DNA of 64,000 nt from Siphonodentalium dalli (taxonomy: Eukaryota; Mollusca; Scaphopoda; Gadilida; Siphonodentaliidae). Position numbers and translations under genes: made by a program. Positions within the stretch are counted from its first letter, which is position 1; the number at the start of each line of letters is the position of its first letter. Under the pieces are notes generated by a model that was not told the DNA's origin, ran no database searches, and saw only the letters and a list, made by a program, of their open reading frames with translations. The stretch lies in assembly GCA_032622095.1 (NCBI GenBank), contig CP136064.1, forward strand, positions 265,000,165-265,064,164. Reading direction: 5' to 3'. Below, in pieces: positions 41,914-55,394 of the stretch.

Positions 41914-43394
41914 TCGTCTGTAATCAATACTGACCTTAAGATGATTTTGCAGGTAGACTTGCATACAAAACCAGCAGCTATGTTACATCTCTTCGCAAAG
42001 GGATATGTTTACTGATTGGACCTGGTTCTTTTCTCTCATAATCGAAGCAGGCAGAATTCCTTGATTGTGAAGGGGTATTAACTTTCGTTGATTTATCGGG
42101 ACAATTATTGTTAGTTTAACTATAAATTATGGGTCTCTCGGGACCACAAAGGGTCACGATTGATCGCACGCAAATCCAATTCGTTCGCTTCGATGTGGAT
42201 TGGCAATGACCGGAATCCGAGGATCTTCAAGCTTAGTGAATTAAATGACGTTTGTTTTTTCAAATATTGATTCACAGGGACGATCGCAAACAAGGTCCGC
42301 GATTCTGATTGATTGTGATTGATATTTCCCGATTTAAAGATCCGCGCTCCGATTTGACAATAAATAATTCGAGAATTTCCGAAGCCAATTTTACGCTTAT
42401 CACCATTAATAGAATCAAACAGACATCTTAAAATCCAGAGATATTCCATACATTTTCCGTCGAAAACTATCAAACAGGTCATAATTGATAACGCCGTTTG
42501 GTAGTTTTTGACTCATGGATGCTCTTTATAAGAGGTGATCATTAGCATGGACACACAAGTTGGTTGTATTGTGTCAAATGAGACATGGCATCTTTAAACA
42601 CATGCAGCAAAGATAGGTATTTTTGTCCATTCGATTGGTACCATTCCAATTCTTTTTCAAAACTCTCGGGTCCGAATCGGCATCTCTGGTTTAGACTAGG
42701 TTTTATTCTACACCAGGTTTTACTCCAGTTTAAACTAGGTTTAAGTAGGAGTAAATCTTGGTTTTACTGTACTAAAACTAGGTTTTATGGGAGTAAAATT
42801 GGGTTTTAGTGTAGTTAAATCCAGTTTTGTGATAAACTCAGTTTTAGTTTGTGGAATTCGATCTAAATTAAAACTAGGTTTTATTGACGTGATAAAGTTA
42901 TGGTAATATTTATAATTGGTTGTTGTGAATTGGCTATATAATCATCAGCATAAGCTTCGATATATATATACGATTTATACGTACCATAGTATTACGTCTC
43001 GTCTGGAAAATATACCCTTAAATATACTTTGAAAAAACATCAACGTTAATCCACCCTACCCCATGTTTTACTAAAACCTAGTTTTGTTGGTTTAATTATT
43101 CGGTCGACTTTTTTCGCCCAGTATTGATGTTGTTTCTTCGCATAAATGGGAGTGTTTATTTTGAATTTGGGGAGGCGTTTATGCTCGGACGTTTGTCACT
43201 CAATGTATATACGGGAGAGTCTTAGTGGAATTCGGGGAGGCGATGTCAGTACTTATGAGATAAATTCTAACAAAATATGTGCCAGTGTGATGGATGATTT
43301 CTTGCTATATATGTTTGTTTGCAATTCGCTCGTTCTGATGTCGCTTTGGTGACTGAGAGCGTGGAGGGATCGGACTGATCAGTTTGACACGTTA
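41914..43394. other. Intergenic DNA with AAACTAGGTTTTA motif cluster
   Basis: At about 42690-42895 the motif AACTAGGTTTTA or variants recurs roughly every 20-40 bp, with isolated copies near 43075 and 45165. No gene recognised. Confidence 0.5.
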
Positions 43395-44920
43395 GACACG
43401 AACATGACTTTTGAAACTGATTTCTTATTCACAAAAAGGTCTCTTTCGGTCAATTTGACGCATGGGTTGGTGGCCCACCCAAATACCCACCAGAGACACA
43501 CAGCCCTCATCCGGGGGAGGGTAACGGCCACCCTGAGGGGGAATGGAGTATGGACCATTTTGGAGAACTGTAAAGATTTCGGCCAATTTGATGGTATGGG
43601 TGGGTGGCCCGCCCCAAATAACCCATAGAAACACCACATTCCTCACATCCAGGGGGGGGGGGGGGTACCACCCGAGGGGGTGAACATGGTATATGGACCA
43701 TTTTCGAGACCGGTAAGGATTTCGGCTAATTTGACGGCATGGATGGATGGCCCGCTCAAATGTCCCATATAAACAGCCTACCCCCTCAACCCTGGGAGAA
43801 CTACCCCAGGAGGTGAAAATGGGGTATGGACCATTTTCGAGAACGGTAAGGATTTCGGTCAATTTAACGTCAGAAGTGGTTAGCCCGCCCCAACTACCCC
43901 TAGAAACACCCTCACCCGGGGTTACCACCGGGGGGGGGGGGGGTGAAATGGGGTATGGGCCATTTTCGAGAAAGGTGGGTGGCACAACCCAAATGCCCCC
44001 TAGAAACACCCAACCCGCACCCCGGGGTCCATACTCCATTTTCACCCGCTCGGATAGAACCACCCGCGGTGAGATGGGGGTGTTTCTATGTACTATATTT
44101 GAGGGCGGGCCGCCAACCAATGCCGTCATATTGGCCGAAATCCTCACCGTTCTCGATAACGGTCCATACCCCATTCCGACACCCGGGTGAGGGATGGGGA
44201 TGTTTCTACGGGGTATTTGGGCGGACCACCTACACATGCCGTAATATTGACCGACAGAGGCATGTGTTTTGCGAATAAGGAATAAAATGCTACATACCCC
44301 ATTTTCACCCCAGCAGGGTGGTACCCTCCAGGGATGAGGGTAGGGTGTTTCTAGGGGATATATATAATTGGAGCGGGCCACACACCCCTGTCGTCAATTT
44401 GGCCGAAATCCTTACCGTTCTCGAACATGGTCCATATACCATCTTCACCCCTCGGGTGGTAACCCACCCCACCCCGCCGGATGTGAGGGTGGGGTTTATT
44501 TGAGGAACTCTTCCCGGGTGTGAAGGCTGGGGTGTTTCTATTCGGTATTTGGGAGTACCCCATGTCCACCGAGTGAGGGGTGAGTGGGGTGTGGGTTCTA
44601 TTGTGTATTTTGATCGGGCCACCCACTCCTGCTGCCAAATTAATTAGCCTAAATCCTCACAGTTCTCGAAAATGGTCCATACCCAGTCTCCCGGGGTGAG
44701 GGGTGATGTTTCTATCGCGTATTTTGGGCGGGCCACCCATTTATGCCGTCAAATTCGTCGAAATCCTTCCCGTTCTCGAAAATGGTATATACCCCATTTT
44801 CACCCGTCCGGATGGTACCCCCGGGGAGGGGTGGTGGTGTTTCTATGGGGTATTTGTGGCAGCCCCCACACCACCCATGCCCTCAAGAGATATTTTTGAG
44901 TTCCAAAAGTCATGTTCGTC
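43395..44920. mobile_element. Foldback element made of GC-rich satellite units
   Basis: The ends are inverted (ACGAACATGACTTTTG at about 43399, CAAAAGTCATGTTCGT at about 44904). Inside are eight or nine units of roughly 100-160 bp (GGACCATTTTCGAGAACGGT, CCTAGAAACACCC); units left of about 44040 run forward and those to the right run reversed. The long minus frame (318 aa) reads through units and is not a gene. Confidence 0.8.
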
Positions 44921-46486
44921 CAAAATATTAGGTAATATCTAACCGCTATACAACAGACCGTGCATTCATCGTGATTTCTCAAAGCGCACGGGTTATTCGC
45001 CTGATTAAGAGATTAGATAGCGACAACAGGTCGCGTGACAATGCATTGACAAGTAGCGATAATAAACAGACAGACCACGCCTCCTATCCTTGCAATTGGT
45101 CAAGTGTGGCCCACAGATAGCGCAATCGACCAAATCTATGTCGTCCCAGCGGTGGAGTAAGACTTGGTTTTACTACTAAAACCCAGTTTAAACTAGGTCT
45201 AAACTGGAGATCTAAACCTCGAAGACTGACACCAATGCAACGTCCTTCCAATTTATTATTGTCTGTAGACCAGGGAGGTGGCTAGAGTGTCTCCGTTGGG
45301 GTGTCCATCTTGGCCCGGGATAATCCAACTACACCCTTAAACCAGACAAAAATGTCCAAGTCCGGGAAATTCCATTCGCCCATATTCGCTGATGCAGCAT
45401 TAAAATCATGTGCCAGTGTATTATATTATATATGCGAGTCTCCCATATATAAGAGAATGCACTGGGTTAATTACAAGGTCAATGTAAAAATCGTTAAACC
45501 AATGTATTTTGTTATACACGCGAGACTCCCTATGTAACGGCACAAGGTTTTCCCAAAATTTCAGGAAGAAACAGTCATGTGAGGGTTAATAGGTTTGGTA
45601 CCTCAAGATTTCCAACTGTTGGAAATTTACAGCCTAACACCACCATGGTTGGACATTAACCAACTGATCTGGTCATTTCAGTAACCTGTAATTATGTTAT
45701 TACTGCTCTCCGAAATTGGAGGAAATAAAGGTATATATATATATATATTTGGTCTGCAATTTGCAACCATTGAAACTTATAGCCAAAGTTCAGGGTGAGA
45801 CCCCCCAACCACCATCAACCCTCCTGTCAGGACGTACCTGCTCTTGATATACTACACTGTATATGCATAAGTGACAGAGACCACGTCATTGTGACATATG
45901 ATATCCCGATAAATCAGGACGCCACCAAACTCTATTAGACCTTTGAGCATACAAAAGACTCGTTAGATATGATCTATGACGATTTATCCTGAATAACACA
46001 GGATAAGAATTTAATTCGTTTACACAAACCATGTCTGCAAATAATTATCTAGTTTATACTGCTGTCAGGAGAAACTAGGATGGAGTATGGCTCCCGATAG
46101 CGCTGAAGAAAACACAACTATCTTGTCGAACAAATATTTATCCGATTCAATGAAATCTCATTGCGGGGAGGTATCCAACGATCTCACGTTTTCTGTCGGG
46201 ATAACATAAATATTATCTTAAGCCGATCGCTATATTTATTACGTCGGCATAGTGTGCGAAGATTATCGGCATTTCAGAGAAATGGCTGTTTCAATATATT
46301 TTACAACAATCTGAGAGAGTTACATTTCGATATCAATAAGACGCATATTGATTCTGTTGGTTGGTGTGCGTGCCCGCAAATGGAATGGACCTGGGGCCAA
46401 TACTATAAAACGTGTACACGGGTAATTTTCAAAACGGAAACAATTAGAGTACTATAATTATAAATCCTTATGATAGGATTCGTATT
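44921..46486. other. Host intergenic DNA, no gene seen
   Basis: Contains a half-palindrome resembling the MITE core at about 45412-45470 and an (AT)n tract near 45735. Frames have no recognised domain. Confidence 0.4.
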
Positions 46487-47015
46487 AAAGATACGGGCGG
46501 CGTTGGCGGTGGGTATGCTGTTGAAATATTCACCTCCGTCAAAAACCGCCATAAACAGAAAGAAGAGTAAAATATAGACATACTTTGTAGTTATACCAAT
46601 CAGAAATATGGCATAAACAGTATCTTATTGTCAAATGTTTTTCCCTTTGTTATGTAAACAAAAGCGAAAAACATTACGTTACCTGGCTTTTGTTTAGATC
46701 CGGATATGATAAACATAAATAGCGTTATTTGTTACTGTTTTCCTGATATGGAAATAATAAAGAGCGTTTATATCACTTGTGTGTGATCAACCAATAGAAT
46801 TGCGCTGTGTTATGTAAACAGAAGCACAATTTCTGTAACACGAGCAGACTCTTGTTTACGTACACCATCGTACGTCTTGACGACAATATACTATTTACGC
46901 GCTGATTATGTTTGGCATATGAACAAAACTATATATATTTTAATAATCCTTCTGTTGATGGCGATTTGAACAAATATGAATATTTCTGCCGCCCGTGCCT
47001 TTAATAATCAGCCTT
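46487..47015. mobile_element. MITE family with TTTAAAGG-type TIR (copy 1)
   Basis: Ends are inverted (TTAAAGATACGGGCGGC left; GCCGCCCGTGCCTTTAA right) and the body is the reverse complement of 53163-53670, about 60% to 80% alike by eye. No coding capacity. Confidence 0.65.
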
Positions 47016-47568
47016 TTATCGTGATAATGATAATGTTATGGTCTTATAATAGGATCTGTTTAGGTTCATAATGGGCTTGAACGCACTGGTCAACTGGTGG
47101 CTCCACTATGAAAGCACATGAGTACGTGTTTCAGAAATGTTTCGTCTGTGACACGAGTTTCTGAAACTTCATTTCTTTGCAAATATCAGCACGATGGAGT
47201 CTTGTTGATTTTTATACGGATGTTAGGTACGTGGTGTAGGCGTGATCACACCACACGATGCTACCGTTGGTGCTGTCATTTCTATAGCAGAAATTAGCAA
47301 GAAATTTAGTTTATCTAGAAATAGCTGTAATGGCTAAATGTGTGACAACCAATGGTTGTATAGTAGTCCTAGTATTGACCGCTTATATGATTAAATTATA
47401 GTGGAATTACTGATAAAGGTTTTATTACAAAACAATGCCTTCAACACGCGATATTTGGTTATTGGAGCAAATGCCAATGTGGTTTCATCTGAGTTATCGT
47501 GGGATCATGGCGTCAAAATTGATAAAAACAAAATTACCAATAGAAAATTTTACCATATATAGAATGTC
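47016..47568. other. Host intergenic DNA, nothing recognised
   Basis: No gene or repeat seen. Confidence 0.4.
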
Positions 47569-48016
47569 ACCTGATACAGACCAATGTTACTCTGTAGTAA
47601 TACAAAACTATTAGTTAAAATTCCTCAGTGATAAAGGGTATGTGGCATGCCACGCCAGCCGTTGAGGCATGCCAATATCCCATAATATGTCAAATATAGC
47701 GAATTATCTTAGTCGAAATATGAAATACCACGAAAAAGCGAAATAGGAAAATACAGCGAAATTGCGGAATAAAAAATGTATCGAAATGACGAAATAGCGC
47801 GAATTATGAAATAAGAAATTATTTTTATTAACTAAATAACGGAGATATTTGAAGAAGTGTTTTTGACGAAATAACGGGCATATTTGGAGAAGTTTTTTTA
47901 AAGAACATGTGGCATGCCTCAACGGCTGGCGTGGCATGCTACATACCCTATATCACTGATGAATTTTAACTAATAGTTTTGTATTACCACAGAGTAACAT
48001 TGGTCTGTATCAGGTG
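47569..48016. mobile_element. Foldback element with about 105-bp arms
   Basis: Arms 47569-47673 and 47909-48016 are near-perfect reverse complements (share GTGGCATGCC and CCTGATACAGACCAATG). The 235-bp loop is AT-rich, with repeated GCGAAAT-like motifs. Confidence 0.8.
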
Positions 48017-48110
48017 TAGAATGTTTGGTTACTTTTTAAAGGTAGTTGTCTATTTAGTAAATCGACACAACTTGATCAGTGACTACTCAGGCATTATCCA
48101 ATCTGGAAGA

Positions 48111-48537
48111 ACGTGACACTCGTCTACTATTGGTGATAATTCCAACCACGTCGATTGTTCACTTCTTAAAAAATAAGTACGCGCAGTTGTATAAATAAAC
48201 ACTTCTTTCCTCGAGGGACGAATTAATCGCGATAAACAAATGGCAATCTCTCTGACAAGGTGAGCCACTAGTTATAATCTATGTATAAGAATGTGGTGTT
48301 TTGTGATACCCTTTTGGGTATAACATTAATGTGACAATCATCTACTATTGGCGATAATTCCAACCACGCAGATTGTACAATTTAATAATAACAAAAATTA
48401 AGTACGCGCAGTTGTATAAATAAACACTTCTTTACTTGCGGGACGAATTAATCGAGATAAACAAATGGCTATCACTCCGCCAAGGCGAGCACTATAGTTA
48501 TATGTATAAGAATGACGTTTTTGATACCCATTTGGCT
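48111..48537. repeat. Direct duplication of about 200 bp
   Basis: 48111-48300 and 48332-48537 share TCTACTATTGG, TAAGTACGCGCAGTTGTATA and GGGACGAATTAATCG in order. Confidence 0.8.
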
Positions 48538-48683
48538 ATAACATTTATGCGAATGACACTTTGAGCAATAGTATTTTCTATTCCCGACAATTATCCACAG
48601 CGGAGGGTTCCACAATACTTTAAACTGGACAACGCCGGGCCACCTTGCTAGTTTCTTATACACACAATGAACTTTCGCAAATT

Positions 48684-48723
48684 GGGGGGGGGGGGGGGGG
48701 ATGGGGGGGGGGGGGGGGGGGGG
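48684..48723. repeat. Poly-G tract, 40 bp
   Basis: G-run interrupted once by AT. It could form a G-quadruplex; length may be uncertain in the assembly. Confidence 0.9.
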
Positions 48724-50312
48724 TGTCAGCAAGGTGGAAGTTTCCAACAGTTTGAAAGATTGAGTTAGCAGTTAGAAAATTCCGATCCTATTAAGGGGTG
48801 TGCGAATCGATGGAACTCCCCATCGCAGACCACCAAAAGCCACGTCGCTGGTGTTAATTCAGTCGCGGTGGGTGGCATCATTTAGAATCTCTTCAAATAC
48901 AGGCTCTGTTTGCTCACGTATTATCGCGAGGAACCATAACTAATGATAATTAATTGAACGTTCCATGTTAAAGTGGATTAGCACTAATAGCATGATACTA
49001 ATGGCATCATGCTATTTACATTAATACATTTGTGGTTCTGTATAATGGATGCTTGTTTTGGGGGAATATCCATGATTAACGATCACTTCACATGGAACAA
49101 TTAACAACGCACAAAAAGCATGCAAGGCAAAGTTCGCATATCGTTGTACCTAATTAGGGTGCGTTCACACAGCTCGAAATATTAGCCTGGAAAACGTCAT
49201 GTCATTCTTTATACATGGCTTCTATCGCGTATTTTTTAATGATACATTTCAGAATACCGTATGATATTATTAGTTAGGTATTAAATCTCCATGTACCCCA
49301 CGATGTTGCCGGAGATAACGATTTTGTCCCTATCAATAACAATGTCGCCTTAATTTAAGTGTGTTTTTCATATGTTATCCGATTAATTAACACCAATAAG
49401 AATAATTCAGTAGCTGACCTAAGGACCCGGCGTCAGGTGACGTCAAATTCGGCGTGCGAGAGCAACGTCACGATTGGTGGAAACTGCCAGTTCAAGGGTC
49501 ATTCATATACCCCGATGTTTTACGTGCTCATATACCCCCGATGTTTGGCGCACGTTCTCTTATACCCCGCTGTCAAGGGTGACGGGGGACGTGGTGATTT
49601 AAACGTGGCGTTGTAGCCAATCAGATTGCTAGTTACAACCGGATGTGGGGACAAGATAGGATATTTTATTTCAATATACACGTATTAATACATAGTAAAT
49701 TTACAAATATTGTATTGTATATTCTAAAAATTACAGGATAAGCATCTACGTTATTTCATGGGTTATATATTTTATATAACCCGTCTGTGTTACACTAAAT
49801 CCTGTTCGGTGATTGGTCAACTGCCAACTGGCTTGAAATGGGTCACCCGTTTCATACCTCAATAATACACAGACCGGAACACGAACACGACGTCAGAAAT
49901 TCTTGACATAATCTAACATAATCACTAAAAGGGGACATCAGAATACTTGGGCGTGCTTTTCAAAGTTCAGCCAAACTGCATCTGAAGCCAGTTATTTATA
50001 TTGGTAACCTTATCGTTGCTAAGCGCTTGGAACTCTTATATTAGGCTGACTTTATGTGCTGCGTGGTCTAGTCTCAAATTCTCGTCATATTTTGTGAAAA
50101 TCGATAAGAATAACGATCAGCTTTTTCATGGGAATAAATCATCAAAAAAACTATCTAAATTTAAGAAATGAATGTAGTGTGTGCACGTGTGTGTTATTGT
50201 GGGACATGGCGTCGTGATCGTAGAGCCACGCTACGATTGCAGGACAACGGGAGGACAAAACACCCGAGCTGCCATTCTACTCGAAAGAGGTGACGTTTCA
50301 GATAAAAACAAC
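48724..50312. other. Host intergenic DNA, no gene seen
   Basis: Short repeated ATACCCC(C)GATGTTT motif near 49507-49550; otherwise nothing named. Confidence 0.4.
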
Positions 50313-50597
50313 AACTACCAAACATCCATTACCCTGCAGGGAGCCCCACACATATATAGAAGCATATAGAAGAGTGTCGTCTGCTCATGTTTGTCTGGGG
50401 CTCTGTATGGGTGAAATTATAAAATTATTAAAGAATACAAGAAAAAAATATTAAAATTGTAAAATATTGTTAGGCCAATGCATTCTCTTATATATGCGAG
50501 GCGACCTATGGTCGACTCGCATGTATAAGAGAATGCATTGGCACAGGGTAAAAAAAATCCCGACTTACGACTGGATTTGATATGGCGGGTCACATAT
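50313..50597. mobile_element. Truncated copy of the ATATGTGACC MITE
   Basis: Reverse complement of the left two-thirds of 41488-41913: one TIR (ending at 50597), one palindromic core (50473-50542) and the GAGCCCC foldback (50341-50403). The other end is missing. Confidence 0.8.
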
Positions 50598-50883
50598 GTA
50601 TTATGCCATATATCAAACTACCAAGCTCCATGCACCAGCATCATCTAATGTTACTACAGACAACAATCTCAATGTGGCGCTGAGGGAATTGAAGGACATG
50701 ACCACGCCAGCAGCTCCCAGTGGCGGACAGAGAACCACAATCACAGAGACTCATTATATCGGCGCTGAATGTGAAGCATGTATATAGCAGCACAGCTTAT
50801 GTTGAAGAAAACTGAAGACAACTGATATACACTGTATTCAACAACATTTGCTATTCAAATTCCAATTTCAAATCCTTTGAGAC

Positions 50884-51120
50884 TTATCCGATAAACAAGC
50901 TGTGGATACATACAACCCTACCCCTCCAGTCCTAGTGCCAAGAGGATATGGTGGTGTGGCCATCCTATATAACAACCATCTGAAAGAATAATTCAGAAAA
51001 CATGCTGACGATGGAAACAGAATAACACTCATAGAAGTGGTATCAACAAATCCCATCTGCATAATATATGTCTACATTCCATCACAAGGAACATCAAGAA
51101 AAGAAGAATATATATCTGTT
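50884..51120 (+). pseudogene. LINE endonuclease-domain fragment
   Basis: One frame reads PRGYGGVAILYNNHLKE, a stop at about 50988, then GNRITLIEV and ICIIYVYIPSQGTSRKEEY, matching the apurinic-like endonuclease domain of non-LTR retrotransposon ORF2. Breaks off into GC-rich non-coding DNA after about 51120. Confidence 0.75.
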
Positions 51121-51654
51121 TTAGTCGCTTGATTTCGCTTGCATTCAGGTGGGGGGTCGGAAAAAATTTGCAACATATAGGGCCTAGGGGGGGGGGTGGG
51201 TCCCCCGCGGCCGGGCCATTTTTTTAAAATCCACTTTTGGTCTTTTTTTTTCACCGATACAAGACATTTGAGTCTTGCTATGTCTTCAGTGGCCACTTAA
51301 GAATATAATAGGTATAAGATATTGGTTTTATTTGCTTTGAAACTCATTATTTCTGTTTTCATTTTAGTGGGCGTGGCACCTAAAAATGAAAAAAATTTGC
51401 ACACAAAAATTCCAATTTTTTTTTTCATTCTTTTTGGTTTTTTGTGTAGTCCAAGGGTAACTAATGCCATTTTCAGCGTGATATGTTTTTACTTTTGACC
51501 GACACCCCTGTTGCATTCATCAATAGATATACCTGCATTGACACTACTGACGGAAGCCGTTTGGTGACATGGCAGCCTCAAATAAGAAGCTGGATGACCC
51601 AGACATAATGGTATAAGTTATCGAAACGTTCTTCTGCAATCCAAATCATTCAGT

Positions 51655-52391
51655 ATGGCTAGTGGTGAGGTACAGATTGAGGCACAGATGGAGGTACGTT
51701 TGCGCATTAATTCCATGAACAGTTGGTTCAGTAAAGAAAATAAGATGGAAAGTCTCTATTGGTGACGAAAGATGAATATTTAACCTTGATTGATGAGTTG
51801 AATGAATCGAGTGCAACAAAACCTAAATCGAATAAACAGTACTACAATTCTCGAATTACGAATTTCTGAGATGTGGCGATATTGAGAAACTCATTAAGAA
51901 ACGTGAAAATGAAACGTCGGACCCATCTATTTTACACACATCGATGACCCATATGATATCATCCGGCGGGCTCACATTTCAACAGGCCACGGTTGACGCA
52001 ATAAAACATGTCGACCGTTGTAAAGGTGATCCTAGAAACATCATCGATGTTGTTCGTGACATGACTGATAGTAATTTATACCGGATTGCTGTGAAATCGG
52101 GAATGCTGGAAAAGCTATACAGCAGACATCAGTTTGAAATCTGTTATATGATATCCCAAGAAGGATATGTCACAGAAGAACACTATCGAATGGCAGCGAT
52201 GACACGTCTGACGAAGAATACGCAACCCATCCTAATCAGTTACAGAACCGAGTCCCGAGCCGGAGACTGCCGTTGTCACTAATCGTGATGCTCAGCAATC
52301 GGTTGTCACAGACACTCCGCGTCGTAGGTCTACGAGGCGCATACGCCGCCCAGCTTATTTGGCAGACTATACGTTACCGACTCATAAGTAA
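51655..52391 (+). pseudogene. KRBA2/GIN-type integrase remnant with deleted core
   Basis: N-terminal pieces in shifting frames: SGEVQIEAQM near 51660, VTKDEYLTLIDELNESS near 51765, RCGDIEKLIKKR near 51875, then FTHIDDPYDIIRRAHISTGHG (zinc-binding H-x-H region) near 51935-52000. Directly after, another frame gives a C-terminal part (DRCKGDPRNII, LYRIAVKSGMLEKLYSRHQFEIC) and ends with RRRSTRRIRRPAYLADY and TAA. The catalytic core between them (expected to be several hundred codons) is absent. Assignment is from memory of KRAB-A-domain-2-like integrases; not expected to be functional. Confidence 0.6.
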
Positions 52392-53162
52392 TATCTCGTA
52401 AACTACAGTTTCCATACGGGTGGAGAGAAAGAAGAGGTTACGCCAGTGTTAGACTGTGTTTGTGGTGAACGTTTTATGTTTGTACCCTCTGTGAGAAACC
52501 AGAGATTTGTTCCCGCCCTCTTTTCGATATTGTTTCATATTAATCAGTTCTCGTCATTTGTGTGTCTCATCATTCAACTTCCCTTTATATTCTTATTACT
52601 GGCGATCGAACTTCATCAAGCAGTGACAAAGGAATCCATATTTGTAGGGCAGGGTTTCCACAAAAGCAACGGCGCAAAGGGAAAGAAACAGTGCAAACCA
52701 ACATATACGGTTGTTTTAAAGGGATACTGTACCCAAATGTTGTTGTTGGTTTCTATATCTCTGATTCGGGGAATAAGGTAACAATTTTTCCATTATTTGA
52801 AAGTCTGTTGAGTACGAAGTAGTGTTACGGATGGCAAATTTACCGGAATGCAAAAATACAAATTGTTGTCGAGTAATTTTTGTACAGTTTTCAACCAAAT
52901 GTATCAAATAAAAGTTATATTATATATGCATACTAGTCCCATGTACTCATTTATGTTATTGTATCGTCACTAGTCAGTGAGTGGCTTGAGTTTTCTCCCC
53001 GTATCATCATAATGTTTCAAACGATCGTGTGTGCAATGGGTTTACTAATCCAGTATCCCTCAATTATAATTTGATTACGTCTTGTACAAGGAAATTCGTA
53101 TTTTAATTTACGCCATTTTATGGCTCCAGCCATAAATTCAATTTATATTAAATTATTAACTT
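52392..53162. other. Host intergenic DNA, no gene seen
   Basis: A 111-aa frame at 52446-52781 has hydrophobic stretches but no recognisable family. Confidence 0.4.
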
Positions 53163-53670
53163 TTAAAGGCACGTGAGGCCTTAGTTGTCGAAAATATTCA
53201 TATTTGTTCTAATCACCATAAACAGAAAAAGCATTAAAACGCATACAGTTTCGTTCATATATACCATGACCATCACGTAAACAGCATGTTATCATAAAGA
53301 CCTACTATATTTTACCTAAGCAAGAGCCTGATTGTGTTACAGAAGACAGCACAATGCTACTGGCTAATCACACACAAATGGCATAAACGCTCTTTATTAG
53401 TTCCATATCAGGAATTCACCAACAAAGAACGCTCTTTATGTTTACCATCATAATATAAACAAACACCAGAAAAGTTACTTTTTATGCTTTTGTTTACATA
53501 ACAATGGTCAAACATTTGACAATAACATACTGTTTATGCGATATTTCTTATTTGTACACGGACAAAGTCTGTCTACATTTTGATGTTCTTTCTGTTTGTG
53601 GCGGTTTTTGACGGGTGGAAATATTTTCACAGGATACCCACCGCCAAGGCCAACCGTACCTTTAAATTAT
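53163..53670. mobile_element. MITE family with TTTAAAGG-type TIR (copy 2)
   Basis: Starts TTTTAAAGGCACG and ends GTACCTTTAAA, in opposite orientation to 46487-47015. Contains ACATTTGACAATAACATACTG, as in the fragment at 23050. Confidence 0.65.
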
Positions 53671-53936
53671 TAAATTTTAAGATAGCCTATTAACCTGAGC
53701 GTTTACAGAATACATCTTCGACTCAAATTACTTATGTTTCTATATATTATCGATAATTGATCGTTGGTATCACCGGAAATTTATTGAAAATGGCGTACAG
53801 TACCCCTTTAAGAAATGCTGGGCCAATCAGGTGACATTCTAGTTTGTCTGGTGCAATCAAGTAAAATGCAAGTAATAAACATTGCAAATAACTGACAATG
53901 GACAATAATAGACACCATGACATTCTAATAATAGAT

Positions 53937-54820
53937 GATACTGTGTAGATGATATTCATGGACAATAATAGATGATACTGTGATATTCATGGACAATAAT
54001 AGATGATACTGTGATATTCATGGACAATAATAGATGATACTGTGATATTCATTGACAATAATAGATGATACTGTGATAGTCATGGACAATAATAGATGAT
54101 ACTGTGATATTCATGGACAATAATAGATGATACTGTGATATTCATGGACAATAATAGATGATACTGTGATATTCATGGACAATAATAGATGATACTGTGA
54201 TATTCATGGACAATAATAGATGATACTGTGATATTCATGGACAATAATAGATGATACTGTGATATTAATAGATGATACTGTGATATTAATAGATGATAAT
54301 GTGATATTAATAGATAATACTGTGATATTAATAGATGATACTGTGATATTAATAGATGATACTGTGATATTAATAGATGATACTGTGATATTAATATATG
54401 ATACTGTGATATTAATATATGATACTGTGATATTAATAAATGATACTGTGATATTAATATATGATACTGTGATATTAATAGATGATACTGTTATATTAAT
54501 AGATGATACTGTGATATTAATAGATGATACTGTGATATTAATATATGATACTGTGATATTAATAGATGATACTGTGATATTAATAGATGATACTGTGATA
54601 TTAATAGATGATACTGTGATGTTAATATATGATACTGTTATATTAATAGATGATACTGTGATATTAATAGATGATACTGTGATATTAATAGATGATACTG
54701 TGGTATTAATAGATGATACTGTGATATTAATATATGATACTGTGATATTAATATATGATACTGTGATATTAATAGATGATACTGTGATATTAATATATGA
54801 TACTGTGATATTCATGGTTT
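53937..54820. repeat. Minisatellite in two phases (31-bp then 21-bp unit)
   Basis: About ten units of 31 bp (GATGATACTG...TTCATGGACAATAATA) at 53937-54260 pass into roughly 26 units of 21 bp (TGATATTAATAGATGATACTG with A/T variants). The second phase looks like the first with a 10-bp loss. The 200-220 aa frames on both strands exist only because 21 is divisible by three. Confidence 0.95.
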
Positions 54821-55394
54821 GTCGTGAACTTGTTTTTGTTTTCATGAATGTTTTTCCTGTATACATCTCATAACTCCATACTGACTACCATTCATTGCCA
54901 TTATGTCAAATCACCTGTGGCATCATCTTGACAAGTTTAAAGGCAATTTACATCAGAATTGCCATTATCTCCACCACAGAGATATTGAAAATTCATTTCA
55001 GTCAATATATAAAAAATTGCAGTCAAATTGTGAAATGACTGGAATTTTCAGTCAATTTGTAAAGTAACTGAGTGAAACAGGTATTTTATAAATTGACTGA
55101 AAATTTCAGTCAATTTACAAATTGACTGATTATGAACACTGACTGTAACTTATATAAGCTAACATAAATATGTAGCACTTTCGATAACATTATTCAAGAG
55201 ACCAATACAAATTGACTTTTTTTTAGAGTGAGTGGATGCTCAAGATTATTGAAATGTTATTTCCAATTATAATGTTTTGATGTCGCAAACATTATGTGGG
55301 ACTTTAAATGGATTGGTATGTTGTATCTCAGCGGATGTTTTAAGGATGCCCTAATGTGAGGAGAACCGTTCCTACGAATGGGTCCTCGATCCGT
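54821..55394. other. Intergenic DNA with CAGTCAATTT motif cluster
   Basis: At 54995-55130, CAGTCAATTTGTAAA-like motifs recur in both orientations. Otherwise nothing. Confidence 0.5.

Noticed and set aside
43425-44381. 318-aa open frame on the minus strand
   Set aside because: Reads through inverted GC-rich satellite units; the protein is a by-product of the repeat.
54204-54873. Frames of 204 and 220 aa on opposite strands
   Set aside because: Exist only because the 21-bp minisatellite unit is divisible by three.
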